A DNA stretch of 62,066 nt from the NCBI GenBank assembly GCA_028865545.1, contig JAGWJY010000014.1, forward strand, positions 1 through 62,066, read 5' to 3'. Position 1 is the first letter of the stretch; every line of letters begins with the position of its first letter. Below, piece after piece: positions 17,764 through 27,000 of the stretch. A program made the position numbers and the translations under genes. The notes under the pieces were generated by a model that was not told the origin of the DNA, did no database searches, and worked only from the letters and a program-made list of their open reading frames with translations. Source of the DNA: Alphaproteobacteria bacterium. GTDB lineage: Bacteria; Pseudomonadota; Alphaproteobacteria; Micropepsales; Micropepsaceae.

Positions 17764-20484
17764 TCAGCCGCCTTCTTCCGAAACGTCTGCGATGCGTTCA
17801 ACCGACACCACACGCTCCGCGCCTTCCAGGCGGAATACGACCACGCCCTGCGCCGAACGACCTTGAACACTTATGCCGCCGACCGGCACACGGATAGTCT
17901 GGCCGGCATTGCTGATCAGCATGAGGTCATCGGATTCTTCGACCGGGAAGGCTGCGATAATGGCGCTGTTTTTCTTGCCCATGCCCATGGCGACGATGCC
18001 TGAGCCGCCGCGGCCGGTGACGCGATATTCATAGGAGCTGCTGCGCTTGCCGAAGCCGTTCTCCGAAACCGCCAGGATGAACTGCTCGCGGGCGCCTAGA
18101 GCAGCGTAGCGCTCCTGCGTCAGCGTCGCTTCCTCGCCGTTCTCTTCGATCTCATCGCCCTCTTCGACAGGCGCCTCTTCCTCACCGGTAGCGGCTCGGC
18201 GGGCCGCACCCGCCTGCTTCAGATAGGCGCGCGCCTCCGCCGTCGTAGCGTCGGAATGATGTAGCAAGGTCAGGCTTACCACCTCATCGCCGGCCGCCAG
18301 CTTGACGCCGCGTACGCCCGTCGAATCGCGCCCTTTGAAGACGCGTATGTCGGTAAGCGCAAAGCGGATGCACTTGCCGAGCTTGGTGGTCAGCAGCACA
18401 TCGTCCTGATCGGTGCAGGTCTGGACCCCGACAATTCCGTCGCCGGGTTCCAGCTTCATCGCGATCTTGCCGCTTTTGTTGATGTTGACGAAGTCGGATA
18501 GCTCGTTGCGCCGCACGTCGCCGGACTTGGTGGCGAAGACGACGTTGAGGTTCTCCCACTGCGTCTCGTCTTCCGGCAGCGGCAGGATGGTAGCGATGCG
18601 CTCGCCTTCGGACAGCGGCAACAGGTTCACCATCGCCTTGCCCCTGCCGGCAATGCGCGCCTCGGGCAGCCGCCAAACCTTCAATTTGTAGGCCATGCCA
18701 GTCGAGGAGAAGAACACCAGCGGCGCATGGGTTGAGGCCACGAACAGGTTCGTGACGAAATCCTCTTCGCGCGTAACCATGCCGGTGCGGCCTTTTCCGC
18801 CGCGGCCCTGTACGCGGTATTCCGCAAGCGGCGTGCGCTTGATGTAGCCCGCATGGGTGACGGTGATCGCCACATCCTCGCGTTCGATCAGCGCTTCGTC
18901 TTCGATCTCGACGTCGGCGTCGACGAGTTCGGTCAGGCGCGGCGTGGCGAATTCCGCCTTCACCGTCTCGAGCTCGCTCTTGATGATGCTGAGCACGCGC
19001 GGACGGGAGCGCAGGATGTCGAGGTAATCCTTGATCGCTTCGCTTAGCTTCTTCACCTCTTCGCCGATTTCGTCGCGGCCGAGTGCGGTCAGCCGCTGCA
19101 GACGAAGATCGAGGATGGCCTTGGCTTGCTCTTCCGAAAGCCTGATGGTGCCGTCCTCGGCGATGGAATTCCGCGGATCGGCAATCAGGGCAACAAGCGG
19201 TCCCACGTCCTTTGCCGGCCAAGAGCGCGCCATCAATTGCTCGCGCGCCGTGTTGGCATCCGGTGCGGCTCGGATCAGCGCGATCACTTCGTCGATGTTG
19301 GCGACAGCGACGGCCAGACCCGCCAAGATATGGGCGCGATCGCGCGCCTTGGCGAGTTCGAAGCGGGTACGCCGCGTAACCACTTCCTCGCGAAACAGAA
19401 CGAAGCTGGCGATCAGCTCCTTCAAGTTCATCAGCAACGGCCGACCGTCGGTCAACGCCAGCATATTGACGCCGAAGCTCGTCTGCAGCTCCGAGAAGCG
19501 ATAGAGCTGGTTCAGCACTACTTCCGACGAGGCGTCGCGCCTGAGCTCAATCACCACGCGCATGCCGTGGCGGTCGCTTTCGTCGCGGATATCGGCGATG
19601 CCCTCGATACGCTTGTCGCGCACCAAATCGGCAATACGCTCTTGCATGCGCGCCTTGTTCACCTGGTAGGGAATCTCGGTGACGATGATGGCTTCGCGGT
19701 CCTTGCGGATTTCTTCCACATGGCAGCGTGCCCGCATCAGGATCGAGCCGCGGCCGCGCGCCAGGGCTCCGCGTGCCGCCTGCTTGCCGATGATCAGCGC
19801 GCCGGTCGGGAAGTCCGGACCTGGCACGATCTCGGTGAGCCGCTCCATGTTGATCGACGGATCGTCGATATAAGCCAGGCAGGCGTCAATCACTTCGCCC
19901 AGATTGTGCGGCGGCACATTGGTCGCCATGCCGACGGCGATGCCCGAGGCTCCATTGACCAGCAGATTGGGAAAACGCGACGGCAGAACGATCGGTTCTT
20001 TTTCAGAGCCGTCGTAATTGTCCTGAAACTCGACCGTGTCCTTGTCGATGTCCTCGATCAGGGCGTGCGCGATCTTGGCGCGGCGCACTTCGGTGTAGCG
20101 CATGGCGGCCGGAGGATCGCCGTCAATCGAGCCGAAATTGCCCTGCCCGTCGATGAGCGGCGCGCGCATCGAGAAGTCCTGCGCCATTCGCACCAAGGCG
20201 TCGTAGATCGATTGGTCGCCATGCGGATGGTATTTACCGATGACATCGCCGACCACGCGGGCAGACTTGCGATACGCCTTGTTCCAGTCGTAGCCGTTCT
20301 CGTGCATCGAATAGAGGATGCGACGGTGCACCGGCTTCAAACCGTCCCGGGCGTCGGGCAGAGCGCGCGAGACGATCACGCTCATCGCATAGTCGAGATA
20401 GGAGCGCTTGAGCTCGTCTTCGATGGCGATGGGGTTGACGCTGGAGCCCGAAGGCGGCGGCGCAGGCGAAGTGGTATCGCTCAA
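17764..20484 (-). CDS. gyrA: DNA gyrase subunit A
   Basis: 906 residues; TTG start at 20484 with AAGGA seven bases upstream. The catalytic tyrosine is Tyr130 in AAMRYTEVR. The breakage-reunion domain is complete, and the GyrA box of the DNA-wrapping C-terminal domain reads QGRGGKG. The quinolone-resistance-determining region reads [10 protein letters not shown]: Gln91 occupies the position of E. coli Ser83, while Asp95 matches Asp87. An acidic insertion rich in Glu ([18 protein letters not shown]) sits between blades of the C-terminal propeller, in a region also extended in other alphaproteobacteria as I recall. It cuts and rejoins DNA to introduce negative supercoils with GyrB, and heads the gyrA-coaD-ppiB operon. 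Confidence 0.97.
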   Translation of the reverse strand: MSDTTSPAPPPSGSSVNPIAIEDELKRSYLDYAMSVIVSRALPDARDGLKPVHRRILYSMHENGYDWNKAYRKSARVVGDVIGKYHPHGDQSIYDALVRMAQDFSMRAPLIDGQGNFGSIDGDPPAAMRYTEVRRAKIAHALIEDIDKDTVEFQDNYDGSEKEPIVLPSRFPNLLVNGASGIAVGMATNVPPHNLGEVIDACLAYIDDPSINMERLTEIVPGPDFPTGALIIGKQAARGALARGRGSILMRARCHVEEIRKDREAIIVTEIPYQVNKARMQERIADLVRDKRIEGIADIRDESDRHGMRVVIELRRDASSEVVLNQLYRFSELQTSFGVNMLALTDGRPLLMNLKELIASFVLFREEVVTRRTRFELAKARDRAHILAGLAVAVANIDEVIALIRAAPDANTAREQLMARSWPAKDVGPLVALIADPRNSIAEDGTIRLSEEQAKAILDLRLQRLTALGRDEIGEEVKKLSEAIKDYLDILRSRPRVLSIIKSELETVKAEFATPRLTELVDADVEIEDEALIEREDVAITVTHAGYIKRTPLAEYRVQGRGGKGRTGMVTREEDFVTNLFVASTHAPLVFFSSTGMAYKLKVWRLPEARIAGRGKAMVNLLPLSEGERIATILPLPEDETQWENLNVVFATKSGDVRRNELSDFVNINKSGKIAMKLEPGDGIVGVQTCTDQDDVLLTTKLGKCIRFALTDIRVFKGRDSTGVRGVKLAAGDEVVSLTLLHHSDATTAEARAYLKQAGAARRAATGEEEAPVEEGDEIEENGEEATLTQERYAALGAREQFILAVSENGFGKRSSSYEYRVTGRGGSGIVAMGMGKKNSAIIAAFPVEESDDLMLISNAGQTIRVPVGGISVQGRSAQGVVVFRLEGAERVVSVERIADVSEEGG

Positions 20485-20644
20485 ATCCAGGTCCTTGTTA
20501 GGGCCGTCCGGAAGGGTGGAAAACGGCCCGATTACCTAGCATTTCGGCAGTCGATTCGGCTAGCGAAACATACCCTGGAAACAAGGCGGAAAAGGTGGGT
20601 TTTGTGGCCTCCCCAGGGCCCCTGGCGCCCCCCTATTCCACGCC

Positions 20645-21283
20645 CTAATCCACGTCTGTCGGCAGCTTGCGTTGGACATCGTCCAGCTCAGTCGCCACGC
20701 GGGACATGGTGTAGGCATAGATCAGACGATTGGCCGGACCTCCGGGCTCGTCGACATAGCCAAAGATGATCCCGACCAGATGACCGTCAGTGGCATCCAC
20801 CACCGGGCCGCCGCTGAAGCCGGGCCCGGCATCCCCCTTGAAGGTAAAGGCGGATTGCACCTCGCATTTGTCACAGAGCGCCTTAACCGGCGCGTTCAGG
20901 TCGGTGATCACACCCTCAGCCTTGCGCAAAGCACCGCCGCCGGCTTGGCCATAGGCGATCACCATTTCGCCGACACGCGGCGGCGCCTCGGGCAGTTCGG
21001 TAGTTGCCTTCGGCGTGTGAAAGAACAGCAGATCGTAATTCGTCGACTTGCCGATCAACATCTTCGAGTCGACCAGATTGGCATTGTGGGCGTTGGTGAC
21101 CGCGACGTTATTGCCGAGCGAGACTGCCGCCGCATCCCCTTCAAGCACAAGATAAGCGCTGCCTTCGAGCGGGATATAGACATTCCCGATCTTCGGGCTA
21201 ATGAACCCCTTGGCCGGCTCACCGGACGGCTGCATGCATCCGGCCAATACCAACGCCACCATTACGATCGACAGCCGACGCAT
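20645..21283 (-). CDS. Trypsin-like serine protease lipoprotein
   Basis: 212 residues; ATG at 21283 with GGAAGGAT. The N-terminus MRRLSIVMVALVLAGC is a lipoprotein signal with Cys16 as the lipidation site; residue +2 is Met, so outer-membrane retention by Lol rules is expected. A chymotrypsin-fold triad is visible: His66 in VTNAHN, Asp84 in NYDLLFF and Ser157 in GPGFSGGPV (Phe replaces the usual Asp before Ser). It lies 11 bases after ssb on the same strand and is probably co-transcribed with it, although its link to DNA metabolism is doubtful. Substrate is unknown. Confidence 0.8.
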   Translation of the reverse strand: MRRLSIVMVALVLAGCMQPSGEPAKGFISPKIGNVYIPLEGSAYLVLEGDAAAVSLGNNVAVTNAHNANLVDSKMLIGKSTNYDLLFFHTPKATTELPEAPPRVGEMVIAYGQAGGGALRKAEGVITDLNAPVKALCDKCEVQSAFTFKGDAGPGFSGGPVVDATDGHLVGIIFGYVDEPGGPANRLIYAYTMSRVATELDDVQRKLPTDVD

Positions 21284-21294
21284 AGATCCTTCCG

Positions 21295-21741
21295 TCAGAA
21301 CGGGATTTCGTCGTCCATCTCGCCGCGCTCGAAGCTTGCCGGTGCGTCGCCGCCGCCCGCCGAGACGCGCGCGCCGCCACCACCCTCGCCCTTGCCGTCC
21401 AGCATCACCAGTTCGCCGCGGAAGCGGTTCAGCACCACTTCGGTGGAGTATTTCTCAGCCCCGTCCTTGTCGGTCCATTTGCGGGTGGCCAGTTGCCCCT
21501 CCAGATAGACCTTGGAGCCCTTGCGCAGGTATTGTTCGGCCACCTTGGCGAGGTTTTCGTTGAAGATCACCACGCGGTGCCATTCGGTGCGCTCTTTGCG
21601 CTCGCCCGAGGCCTTGTCGCGCCAAGTCTCCGAGGTCGCCACCGACAGGTTGACCACCGGGTCGCCCGATGTCATGCGCCGGACTTCCGGGTCGCGGCCC
21701 AGATTCCCGACCAAAATCACCTTGTTGACGCTGCCCGCCAT
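21295..21741 (-). CDS. ssb: Single-stranded DNA-binding protein
   Basis: 148 residues from ATG at 21741, six bases after GGAGATAGGT; the frame is open upstream to 21849 but the OB-fold begins here ([19 protein letters not shown]). The OB-fold covers roughly residues 1-110 with TEWHRVVIF and [15 protein letters not shown] Gly-rich linker leads to the canonical C-terminal tip MDDEIPF, which docks replication and repair partners. It is divergent from uvrA across an SOS box, so DNA-damage induction is likely. Confidence 0.97.
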   Translation of the reverse strand: MAGSVNKVILVGNLGRDPEVRRMTSGDPVVNLSVATSETWRDKASGERKERTEWHRVVIFNENLAKVAEQYLRKGSKVYLEGQLATRKWTDKDGAEKYSTEVVLNRFRGELVMLDGKGEGGGGARVSAGGGDAPASFERGEMDDEIPF

Positions 21742-21850
21742 ACCTATCTCCGTTTTATCTTTGACCGACGTTAGACTCGCCCGCCCCTGCGCGCTACCAG
21801 GAAGCCTCACGGCCCTGTGGACAGGCGCGGCCGAGTCATGAGATAGCACT

Positions 21851-21865
21851 GTTCTTTCTTTGTTC
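21851..21865 (+). promoter_or_regulatory. LexA (SOS) box, alphaproteobacterial type
   Basis: GTTC at 21851-21854 and GTTC at 21862-21865 separated by exactly seven bases match the GTTC-N7-GTTC direct repeat recognised by alphaproteobacterial LexA. It lies 81 bases before the uvrA start and about 110 bases before the ssb start in the shared intergenic region, so it may control both divergent genes. Confidence 0.85.
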
Positions 21866-21945
21866 CAAGCCCGGCGTGGGCGGGCCGGTGCTTGTTGGCC
21901 CTATGCGCTGTCGCCCAAACTGATTGTTTGTCCAAGGTCGAAAGA

Positions 21946-24843
21946 ATGCTGAAAAACATCTCCATCCGTGGCGCCCGCCAGCACAATCTGAAGAATGTCG
22001 ACGTCGATATTCCGCGCGACAAGCTGACGGTGATGACCGGCCTGTCCGGCTCGGGCAAGTCGTCGCTCGCTTTCGACACGATCTATGCCGAGGGCCAGCG
22101 CCGCTACGTAGAGTCGCTGTCGGCCTATGCCCGCCAGTTCCTGGAGTTGATGCAGAAGCCCGATGTGGATCACATCGAGGGCCTGTCGCCTGCCATCTCC
22201 ATCGAACAAAAGACAACGTCGAAAAACCCGCGCTCGACCGTCGGCACGGTCACGGAGATTTACGACTATCTGCGCCTGCTGTTTGCCCGGGTTGGCGTGC
22301 CCTATTCGCCCGCTACCGGTCTGCCGATCGAAAGTCAGACCGTGAGCCAGATGGCTGATCGCGTCTTGGCACTGCCCGCGGGCACGCGGCTCTTCATCAA
22401 TGCGCCCATCGTGCGAGGCCGCAAGGGCGAGTACCGCAAGGAACTCGCCGAGCTGCAGAAGAAGGGCTTCCAGCGCGTCAAAGTGGATGGCAAATATTAC
22501 GAAATCGCCAACACACCCGCGCTCGACAAAAAACTCAAGCACGATATCGAGGTGGTGGTGGACCGCATTGCGGTGAAGCCTGACATTGGCAATCGCCTGC
22601 CAGATTCCATCGAGACCGCCTTGAAGCTCTCCGAGGGGCTGGTGATCGCCGAATTTGCCGACGAGAAGGACAAGGACGGCGAACCGCGCCAGCTTCTGAT
22701 GTCATCGAAATTCGCCTGCCCGGTGTCCGGCTTTACCATTCCGGAGATTGAGCCACGGCTTTTTTCTTTCAACAATCCGCACGGCGCCTGCCCGGCCTGC
22801 GACGGGCTGGGCACGCAGCTTTATTTCGATCCGGCGCTGGTCGTACCTGACGACACGCTCACGCTGAAAAACGGCGCGCTGTCGCCGTGGCATAAGTCCT
22901 CTTCGCCGTTCTATCTGCAAACGCTGGAAGCGCTTGGCCGCCATTACAAATTCTCGCTCAACGAACCATGGGAAGATCTGCCCAAGAAGGTGAAAGACGT
23001 CATCCTCTATGGCTCCGGCGAGGATGAGATCAAATTCATCTACGACGACGGCATGCGCCGCTACGAAACCAAAAAGACCTTCGAGGGCGTCATCCCGAAT
23101 ATGCAGCGCCGTTACAAGGAAACGGACTCCGCATGGATCCGCGAAGACCTTGAGCGCTACCAGGACACGAGCCCGTGCGATGTCTGCAAGGGCTACCGCC
23201 TGAAGCCGGAGGCGCTGGCGGTGAAGATCGCCGGGCTGCACATCGGCGAAGTATGCGAGAAGTCCATCAAGATCGTCGATACCTGGTTCCGCGATCTCGA
23301 CAAGGATCTGACCAAGCAGCAAAGGGAAATTGCCGCGCGCATTCTCAAGGAAATCCGCGCCCGGCTGAAGTTCCTCAACAATGTAGGGCTCGAATATCTG
23401 ACTCTCAGCCGCAACTCGGGCACGCTGTCGGGCGGCGAGAGCCAGCGCATCCGCCTAGCCTCGCAGATCGGATCAGGACTCACCGGCGTCCTCTACGTTC
23501 TCGACGAGCCGTCCATCGGTCTGCACCAGCGCGACAACATCAAGCTTCTCGAATCGCTGCAAGGCCTGCGCGATCTGGGCAATACGGTCATCGTGGTTGA
23601 GCATGACGAAGAGGCTATCCGTACTGCCGATCATGTCATTGACATGGGACCCGGCGCGGGCATCCATGGCGGGCACATCATCGCCGAAGGCACACCCGAC
23701 GACATCATGCGCAATCCCAACAGTCTGACGGGCAAATATCTCGTCGGCCTGGAGCAAATTCCGGTTCCCGCCAAGCGGCGTAAGGCGGTCCACAATCGCT
23801 GGCTGAAGGTCGTCGGCGCCAAAGGCAACAATCTCAAGAACGTCACGGCGCAGATTCCGCTGGGCACGCTGACTTGCATCACCGGCGTGTCGGGGGGCGG
23901 TAAATCCACGCTGGTGATCGAGACGCTGTATAAGGCCGCCTCGCGCAAGCTGAACCAGGGCCGCGAGCACCCGTCTCCGCACGACAAAATCGAGGGCCTG
24001 GAATTCCTCGACAAGGTCATCGACATCGATCAATCGCCCATCGGCCGCACGCCACGCTCGAATCCGGCCACCTATACCGGCGCCTTCACACCGATCCGCG
24101 ACTGGTTCACCGAACTGCCGGAATCCAAAGCCCGCGGCTACGCACCGGGGCGCTTCTCGTTCAACGTCAAGGGTGGCCGCTGCGAAGCCTGCCAGGGCGA
24201 TGGCATGATCCAGATCGAGATGCACTTCCTGCCCGACGTCTATGTGCAATGCGACGTCTGCGGCGGCAAACGCTACAACCGCGAAACGTTGGAAGTGAAG
24301 TTCCGCGACAACTCCATTGCCGACGTGCTGGATATGACGGTGGAAGCCGGTGCTGAACTGTTCAAGGCCGTGCCGTCGATCCGCGAGAAGCTGGACACGC
24401 TGACCCGCGTCGGTCTTGGTTACATCTCCATCGGCCAGCAGGCCACCACACTCTCCGGCGGCGAAGCGCAGCGTGTCAAACTGTCAAAAGAATTGTCGCG
24501 CCGCGCTACGGGGCGCACGCTTTACATCCTCGACGAACCGACCACCGGCTTGCACTTCCACGACGTGAAGAAGCTGCTCGAGGTGTTGCATGAGTTGGTC
24601 GACAACGGCAACACTGTGGTTGTCATCGAGCACAATCTGGAAGTCATCAAAACCGCCGACTGGGTCGTCGACCTCGGCCCTGAAGGCGGTGACGGCGGCG
24701 GTGAGATTGTGGCGCAGGGCACGCCGGACGAAGTGGCGAAGGTGGCGCGCTCCTATACCGGCCAGTACCTCAAGCCACTGCTGAAAGGCGTTGCTCCAGG
24801 CAAAATTACGGCCTCGTCGAAGAAGATAAAAGCAGCAGAGTAA
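21946..24843 (+). CDS. uvrA: Excinuclease ABC subunit A
   Basis: 965 residues from ATG at 21946, eight bases after AAGG; the 18 upstream in-frame residues are not UvrA-like. Two ABC ATPase modules are present: Walker [10 protein letters not shown] near residue 35 and GVSGGGKST in the second half, each with an LSGGE signature ([23 protein letters not shown]). The zinc-finger cysteine pairs CPVSG/CPAC and CEAC/CDVC are intact. UvrA scans DNA for bulky lesions, loads UvrB and starts nucleotide excision repair. The LexA box upstream indicates SOS control. Confidence 0.98.
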   Translation: MLKNISIRGARQHNLKNVDVDIPRDKLTVMTGLSGSGKSSLAFDTIYAEGQRRYVESLSAYARQFLELMQKPDVDHIEGLSPAISIEQKTTSKNPRSTVGTVTEIYDYLRLLFARVGVPYSPATGLPIESQTVSQMADRVLALPAGTRLFINAPIVRGRKGEYRKELAELQKKGFQRVKVDGKYYEIANTPALDKKLKHDIEVVVDRIAVKPDIGNRLPDSIETALKLSEGLVIAEFADEKDKDGEPRQLLMSSKFACPVSGFTIPEIEPRLFSFNNPHGACPACDGLGTQLYFDPALVVPDDTLTLKNGALSPWHKSSSPFYLQTLEALGRHYKFSLNEPWEDLPKKVKDVILYGSGEDEIKFIYDDGMRRYETKKTFEGVIPNMQRRYKETDSAWIREDLERYQDTSPCDVCKGYRLKPEALAVKIAGLHIGEVCEKSIKIVDTWFRDLDKDLTKQQREIAARILKEIRARLKFLNNVGLEYLTLSRNSGTLSGGESQRIRLASQIGSGLTGVLYVLDEPSIGLHQRDNIKLLESLQGLRDLGNTVIVVEHDEEAIRTADHVIDMGPGAGIHGGHIIAEGTPDDIMRNPNSLTGKYLVGLEQIPVPAKRRKAVHNRWLKVVGAKGNNLKNVTAQIPLGTLTCITGVSGGGKSTLVIETLYKAASRKLNQGREHPSPHDKIEGLEFLDKVIDIDQSPIGRTPRSNPATYTGAFTPIRDWFTELPESKARGYAPGRFSFNVKGGRCEACQGDGMIQIEMHFLPDVYVQCDVCGGKRYNRETLEVKFRDNSIADVLDMTVEAGAELFKAVPSIREKLDTLTRVGLGYISIGQQATTLSGGEAQRVKLSKELSRRATGRTLYILDEPTTGLHFHDVKKLLEVLHELVDNGNTVVVIEHNLEVIKTADWVVDLGPEGGDGGGEIVAQGTPDEVAKVARSYTGQYLKPLLKGVAPGKITASSKKIKAAE

Positions 24844-25134
24844 GGCTCAGCGCCATGCCGCTCATCCCGTCATGACGGGCGGAGTTGGGTGGGAAGATGA
24901 CCTATCTCACTTCCACAACTTTCACCCTCCCCCGCTGCTGCGACGATTTACGGCAGGGGGAACAAAAGGCCTTCCGTAGCGTGTCGCTGACATTGTTACG
25001 CCAAGCCGGCACTTATTCCTGAAACCGCGTCTTAAGAACTGCGCACCAAAGACGGTGGCCTCTTCCGCGAGATGAACGCGGCTAGGTAAACTGGGGCCAG
25101 CGTCGCTTCATCGGCGCCACGCAAGGACCTATTC
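24844..25134. other. Intergenic region after uvrA with a perfect palindrome and G/C-run inverted repeat
   Basis: No gene is seen in these 291 bases. The perfect 14-bp palindrome CCCGTCATGACGGG lies at 24866-24879, 22 bases after the uvrA stop, and could terminate uvrA transcription although no T-run follows. Further on, CCCCC (24929-24933) faces GGGGG (24956-24960) within a longer imperfect repeat, and GTTG/CAAC arms flank an imperfect hairpin at about 24883-24920. This style resembles dispersed non-coding repeats of alphaproteobacteria. Confidence 0.4.
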
Positions 25135-25335
25135 ATGAAAACCGTTGATGACGTCAGAAAGGCAGTAGAGAACCTGTCGCAAGACGAGCTCGCCGACTTT
25201 CGCAGCTGGTTTGTTGAATACGACGCGGCGTTCTTTGTTCCGGCCGCAAAGCACAAGCTGACGAATGGAAAGCTCGACAAGCTCGCTGAACAAGCGATCA
25301 AAGACCTAAGCGCGGGACGCGTGCGCAAGGCGTGA
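25135..25335 (+). CDS. Small orphan antitoxin-like protein
   Basis: 66 residues; ATG preceded by AAGGA at seven bases, an excellent ribosome site. The N-terminal half (TVDDVRKAVENLSQDELADF RSWFVEYDA, in part) and the C-terminal KLDKLAEQAIKDLSAGR pattern resemble the small antitoxins that precede RelE/ParE-type toxins, in which the central stretch usually reads like a WDRQIEADV linker; here it is replaced by FFVPAAKHKLTNG. No toxin gene follows: the next 70 bases are non-coding and then nudK runs on the opposite strand. It may be a solitary antitoxin remnant or a diverged regulator. Family call is from pattern memory. Confidence 0.6.
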   Translation: MKTVDDVRKAVENLSQDELADFRSWFVEYDAAFFVPAAKHKLTNGKLDKLAEQAIKDLSAGRVRKA

Positions 25336-25406
25336 CGTCCCGCTGAGGGGAACGCTGCAGACGTGTTAAGCCTACCGCACCGCTGCTGGATGGTGGCATT
25401 GCTGGC

Positions 25407-25997
25407 TTATTCGTTCCGCTCCCGCTCAGCTCGCTGCCTCAGCCACATCAGGCCGATAATCGTCTTGGCATCCACAATCTCGCCATGGTCGATCTGTGCG
25501 AACGCCAGATCGAGCGGCAATTCGACGACCTGGATATCTTCGTTCTCATGCGCGAGCCCGCCCCCTTTGGCCACCGGTTCGTCACCGCGTGTTTCGGCGT
25601 AGTAGAGGATGACCCGTTCGGACGTGACGCCCGGCGTGGGATAGAAACGGAAAATCCGCTCCAGCGTCTCCACTTCGTAGCCCGCTTCCTCCAGGATTTC
25701 CCGCTTCACCGCCTCTTCCGGCGTTTCGCCTGAATCGATCAGTCCGGCGACGGCTTCCGTCATCCACCCGATTCCGCGCGAAAGCGTGGCGTAGCGGAAC
25801 TGACTGACGAGAATTACGCGCTTCCGCTGCGTGTTGAAGAGAATTGCAGCCACCGCGTCTCCACGCACAAAATCCAGACGCCGAACCGGTCGGCTCATCG
25901 TCCCGTCAAATTTTTCGTAAGAGACATAAGCCTCTTCGACTTTGAAATAGTCGTCCAAGAGCAAACTACGCTTCTCGACGACGACTTTCCGGTCCAT
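25407..25997 (-). CDS. nudK: Nudix hydrolase, GDP-mannose pyrophosphatase NudK-like
   Basis: 196 residues; ATG at 25997 with AAGGTG upstream. The Nudix box is intact at about residues 85-109: GLIDSGETPEEAVKREILEE followed by AGYEV, with the REUxEExGU metal-binding glutamates. The flanking pattern (DYF near the start, FRYATLSRG, FRFYPTPGVTSERVILYYAE, DIQVVELPLDLA and GEIVDAKTIIGLMWL) follows E. coli NudK more than ADP-ribose pyrophosphatase NudF. NudK cleaves GDP-mannose to GMP and mannose 1-phosphate; activity on ADP-ribose cannot be excluded. It stands alone. Confidence 0.75.
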   Translation of the reverse strand: MDRKVVVEKRSLLLDDYFKVEEAYVSYEKFDGTMSRPVRRLDFVRGDAVAAILFNTQRKRVILVSQFRYATLSRGIGWMTEAVAGLIDSGETPEEAVKREILEEAGYEVETLERIFRFYPTPGVTSERVILYYAETRGDEPVAKGGGLAHENEDIQVVELPLDLAFAQIDHGEIVDAKTIIGLMWLRQRAERERNE

Positions 25998-26063
25998 GCG
26001 AACACCTTCTGCGACTTATGGGCAGAAGATCATACAAACCGGGGCGCAGTCGACCCGGTAGTC

Positions 26064-26771
26064 TCAGGGCTTCTGTTCGCCCGCGAGGCTTGCCGGCACC
26101 TTCAGGAATTCTCCCGGTGGCAACGCCCGTGGCGTGAAGCGTGCTTCCAGGATCGCCCCGTGGAAATAGTTTACCCGGTTGATACGCACGCCAACCGAGG
26201 CATGGCCCGGCCCCTGCGGTTTGAAGTCGATGGGCGCTTCGGCCTGCAGCACGCCGTTCACGTAGCTGCGGTACATCTTACCGTCATAGGTCTGCTCCAC
26301 CGCGTACCACTGTCCAACGGGAAAGGTCTTCTCCGGCACGGCCAGGGTTTTGTTGTAGCCGGGGCCGGTGGTGAAGGCATCGAGATACCAGCGGTCGTTG
26401 ACCACGCGAATCTCGAACAGAAAGCGGGTGCCGGAATCCTTGCCGGTCGCCGGGTCGATCTCGGCTAAGTGCATCCAGCGCTGCTCGAAGGCGCCTCCGT
26501 CAGGACGGATGATCGCCTCTTCGGTGAAGGCCGTAGCGCCGGCCAGCGGGTGCTGATCGATGAACAGCGCGTCGTCCACGCCGTTGAATGCCACGGCTTT
26601 GCCGGCGGGCGTGGAGATGATCTGCGGATGGCCTTCTACATGGGTGGCAACGCCGCCGATGTCGCGAAGACGACTGAACTTCCAGACGATCTGATGCGAT
26701 TTCGCGCTTACCGGTCCGCTCACCATCGCGAGCAGGCTTCCCAGGAGGACGCACAGAAGCTTTCGTTTCAT
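26064..26771 (-). CDS. Exported LamG/concanavalin A-like domain protein
   Basis: 235 residues from ATG at 26771 (a TTG two codons earlier is also possible). A signal peptide, MKRKLLCVLLGSLLAMVSGPVSA, precedes a single jelly-roll domain of the LamG/laminin-G-3 type: FNGVDDALFIDQHPLAG, FTEEAIIRP, GQWYAVEQTYDGKMYRSYVNG, and a VGVRINRVNYFHGAILEARF end strand. Such domains bind carbohydrate or act as glycan-lyase accessory modules; no catalytic residues are visible. It is divergent from nirK and shares the intergenic region with the NsrR-like site, so co-regulation is possible but untested. Confidence 0.7.
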   Translation of the reverse strand: MKRKLLCVLLGSLLAMVSGPVSAKSHQIVWKFSRLRDIGGVATHVEGHPQIISTPAGKAVAFNGVDDALFIDQHPLAGATAFTEEAIIRPDGGAFEQRWMHLAEIDPATGKDSGTRFLFEIRVVNDRWYLDAFTTGPGYNKTLAVPEKTFPVGQWYAVEQTYDGKMYRSYVNGVLQAEAPIDFKPQGPGHASVGVRINRVNYFHGAILEARFTPRALPPGEFLKVPASLAGEQKP

Positions 26772-26923
26772 GTCCAAGGGGTCGTTCTCCGCGGGTTTCG
26801 GTAACCGGTGTCACATTGCATCATTTTCCCATGCCGCTCAACGGCTTCGGCGGTGCAACGTCAGGTGTCTGTCTTACCCCTTATGCGGCGCGCTGGCGCA
26901 CGGCGAGATGTCCTATGGTGTAA

Positions 26924-26946
26924 AAGAGGTATTATAAATACTTCTT
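26924..26946 (+). promoter_or_regulatory. NsrR-like (nitric-oxide-responsive) operator upstream of nirK
   Basis: An 11-1-11 inverted repeat: left half AAGAGGTATTA, one central T, right half AAATACTTCTT. The right half reads AAGAAGTATTT on the other strand, so nine of eleven positions are symmetric. The published NsrR consensus half is about AAGATGYATTT, which both halves match closely. The site ends 54 bases before the nirK ATG and overlaps a TATAAT-like stretch (TATTAT). NsrR is the iron-sulfur NO sensor that represses nitrite and NO metabolism genes; assignment rests on sequence similarity to the motif. Confidence 0.7.
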
Positions 26947-27000
26947 TTCCGTTCTCACAAACATCACGGGCGCCCCGGCGCGTCCGTCAGGAGACCGGAC

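Noticed and set aside
19126..20769. A 547-codon frame antisense to gyrA
   Set aside because: Mirrors the gyrA coding strand; no motifs.
25336..25406. Toxin gene after the antitoxin-like gene
   Set aside because: Only about 70 bases before nudK on the opposite strand; too short for a RelE/ParE toxin.
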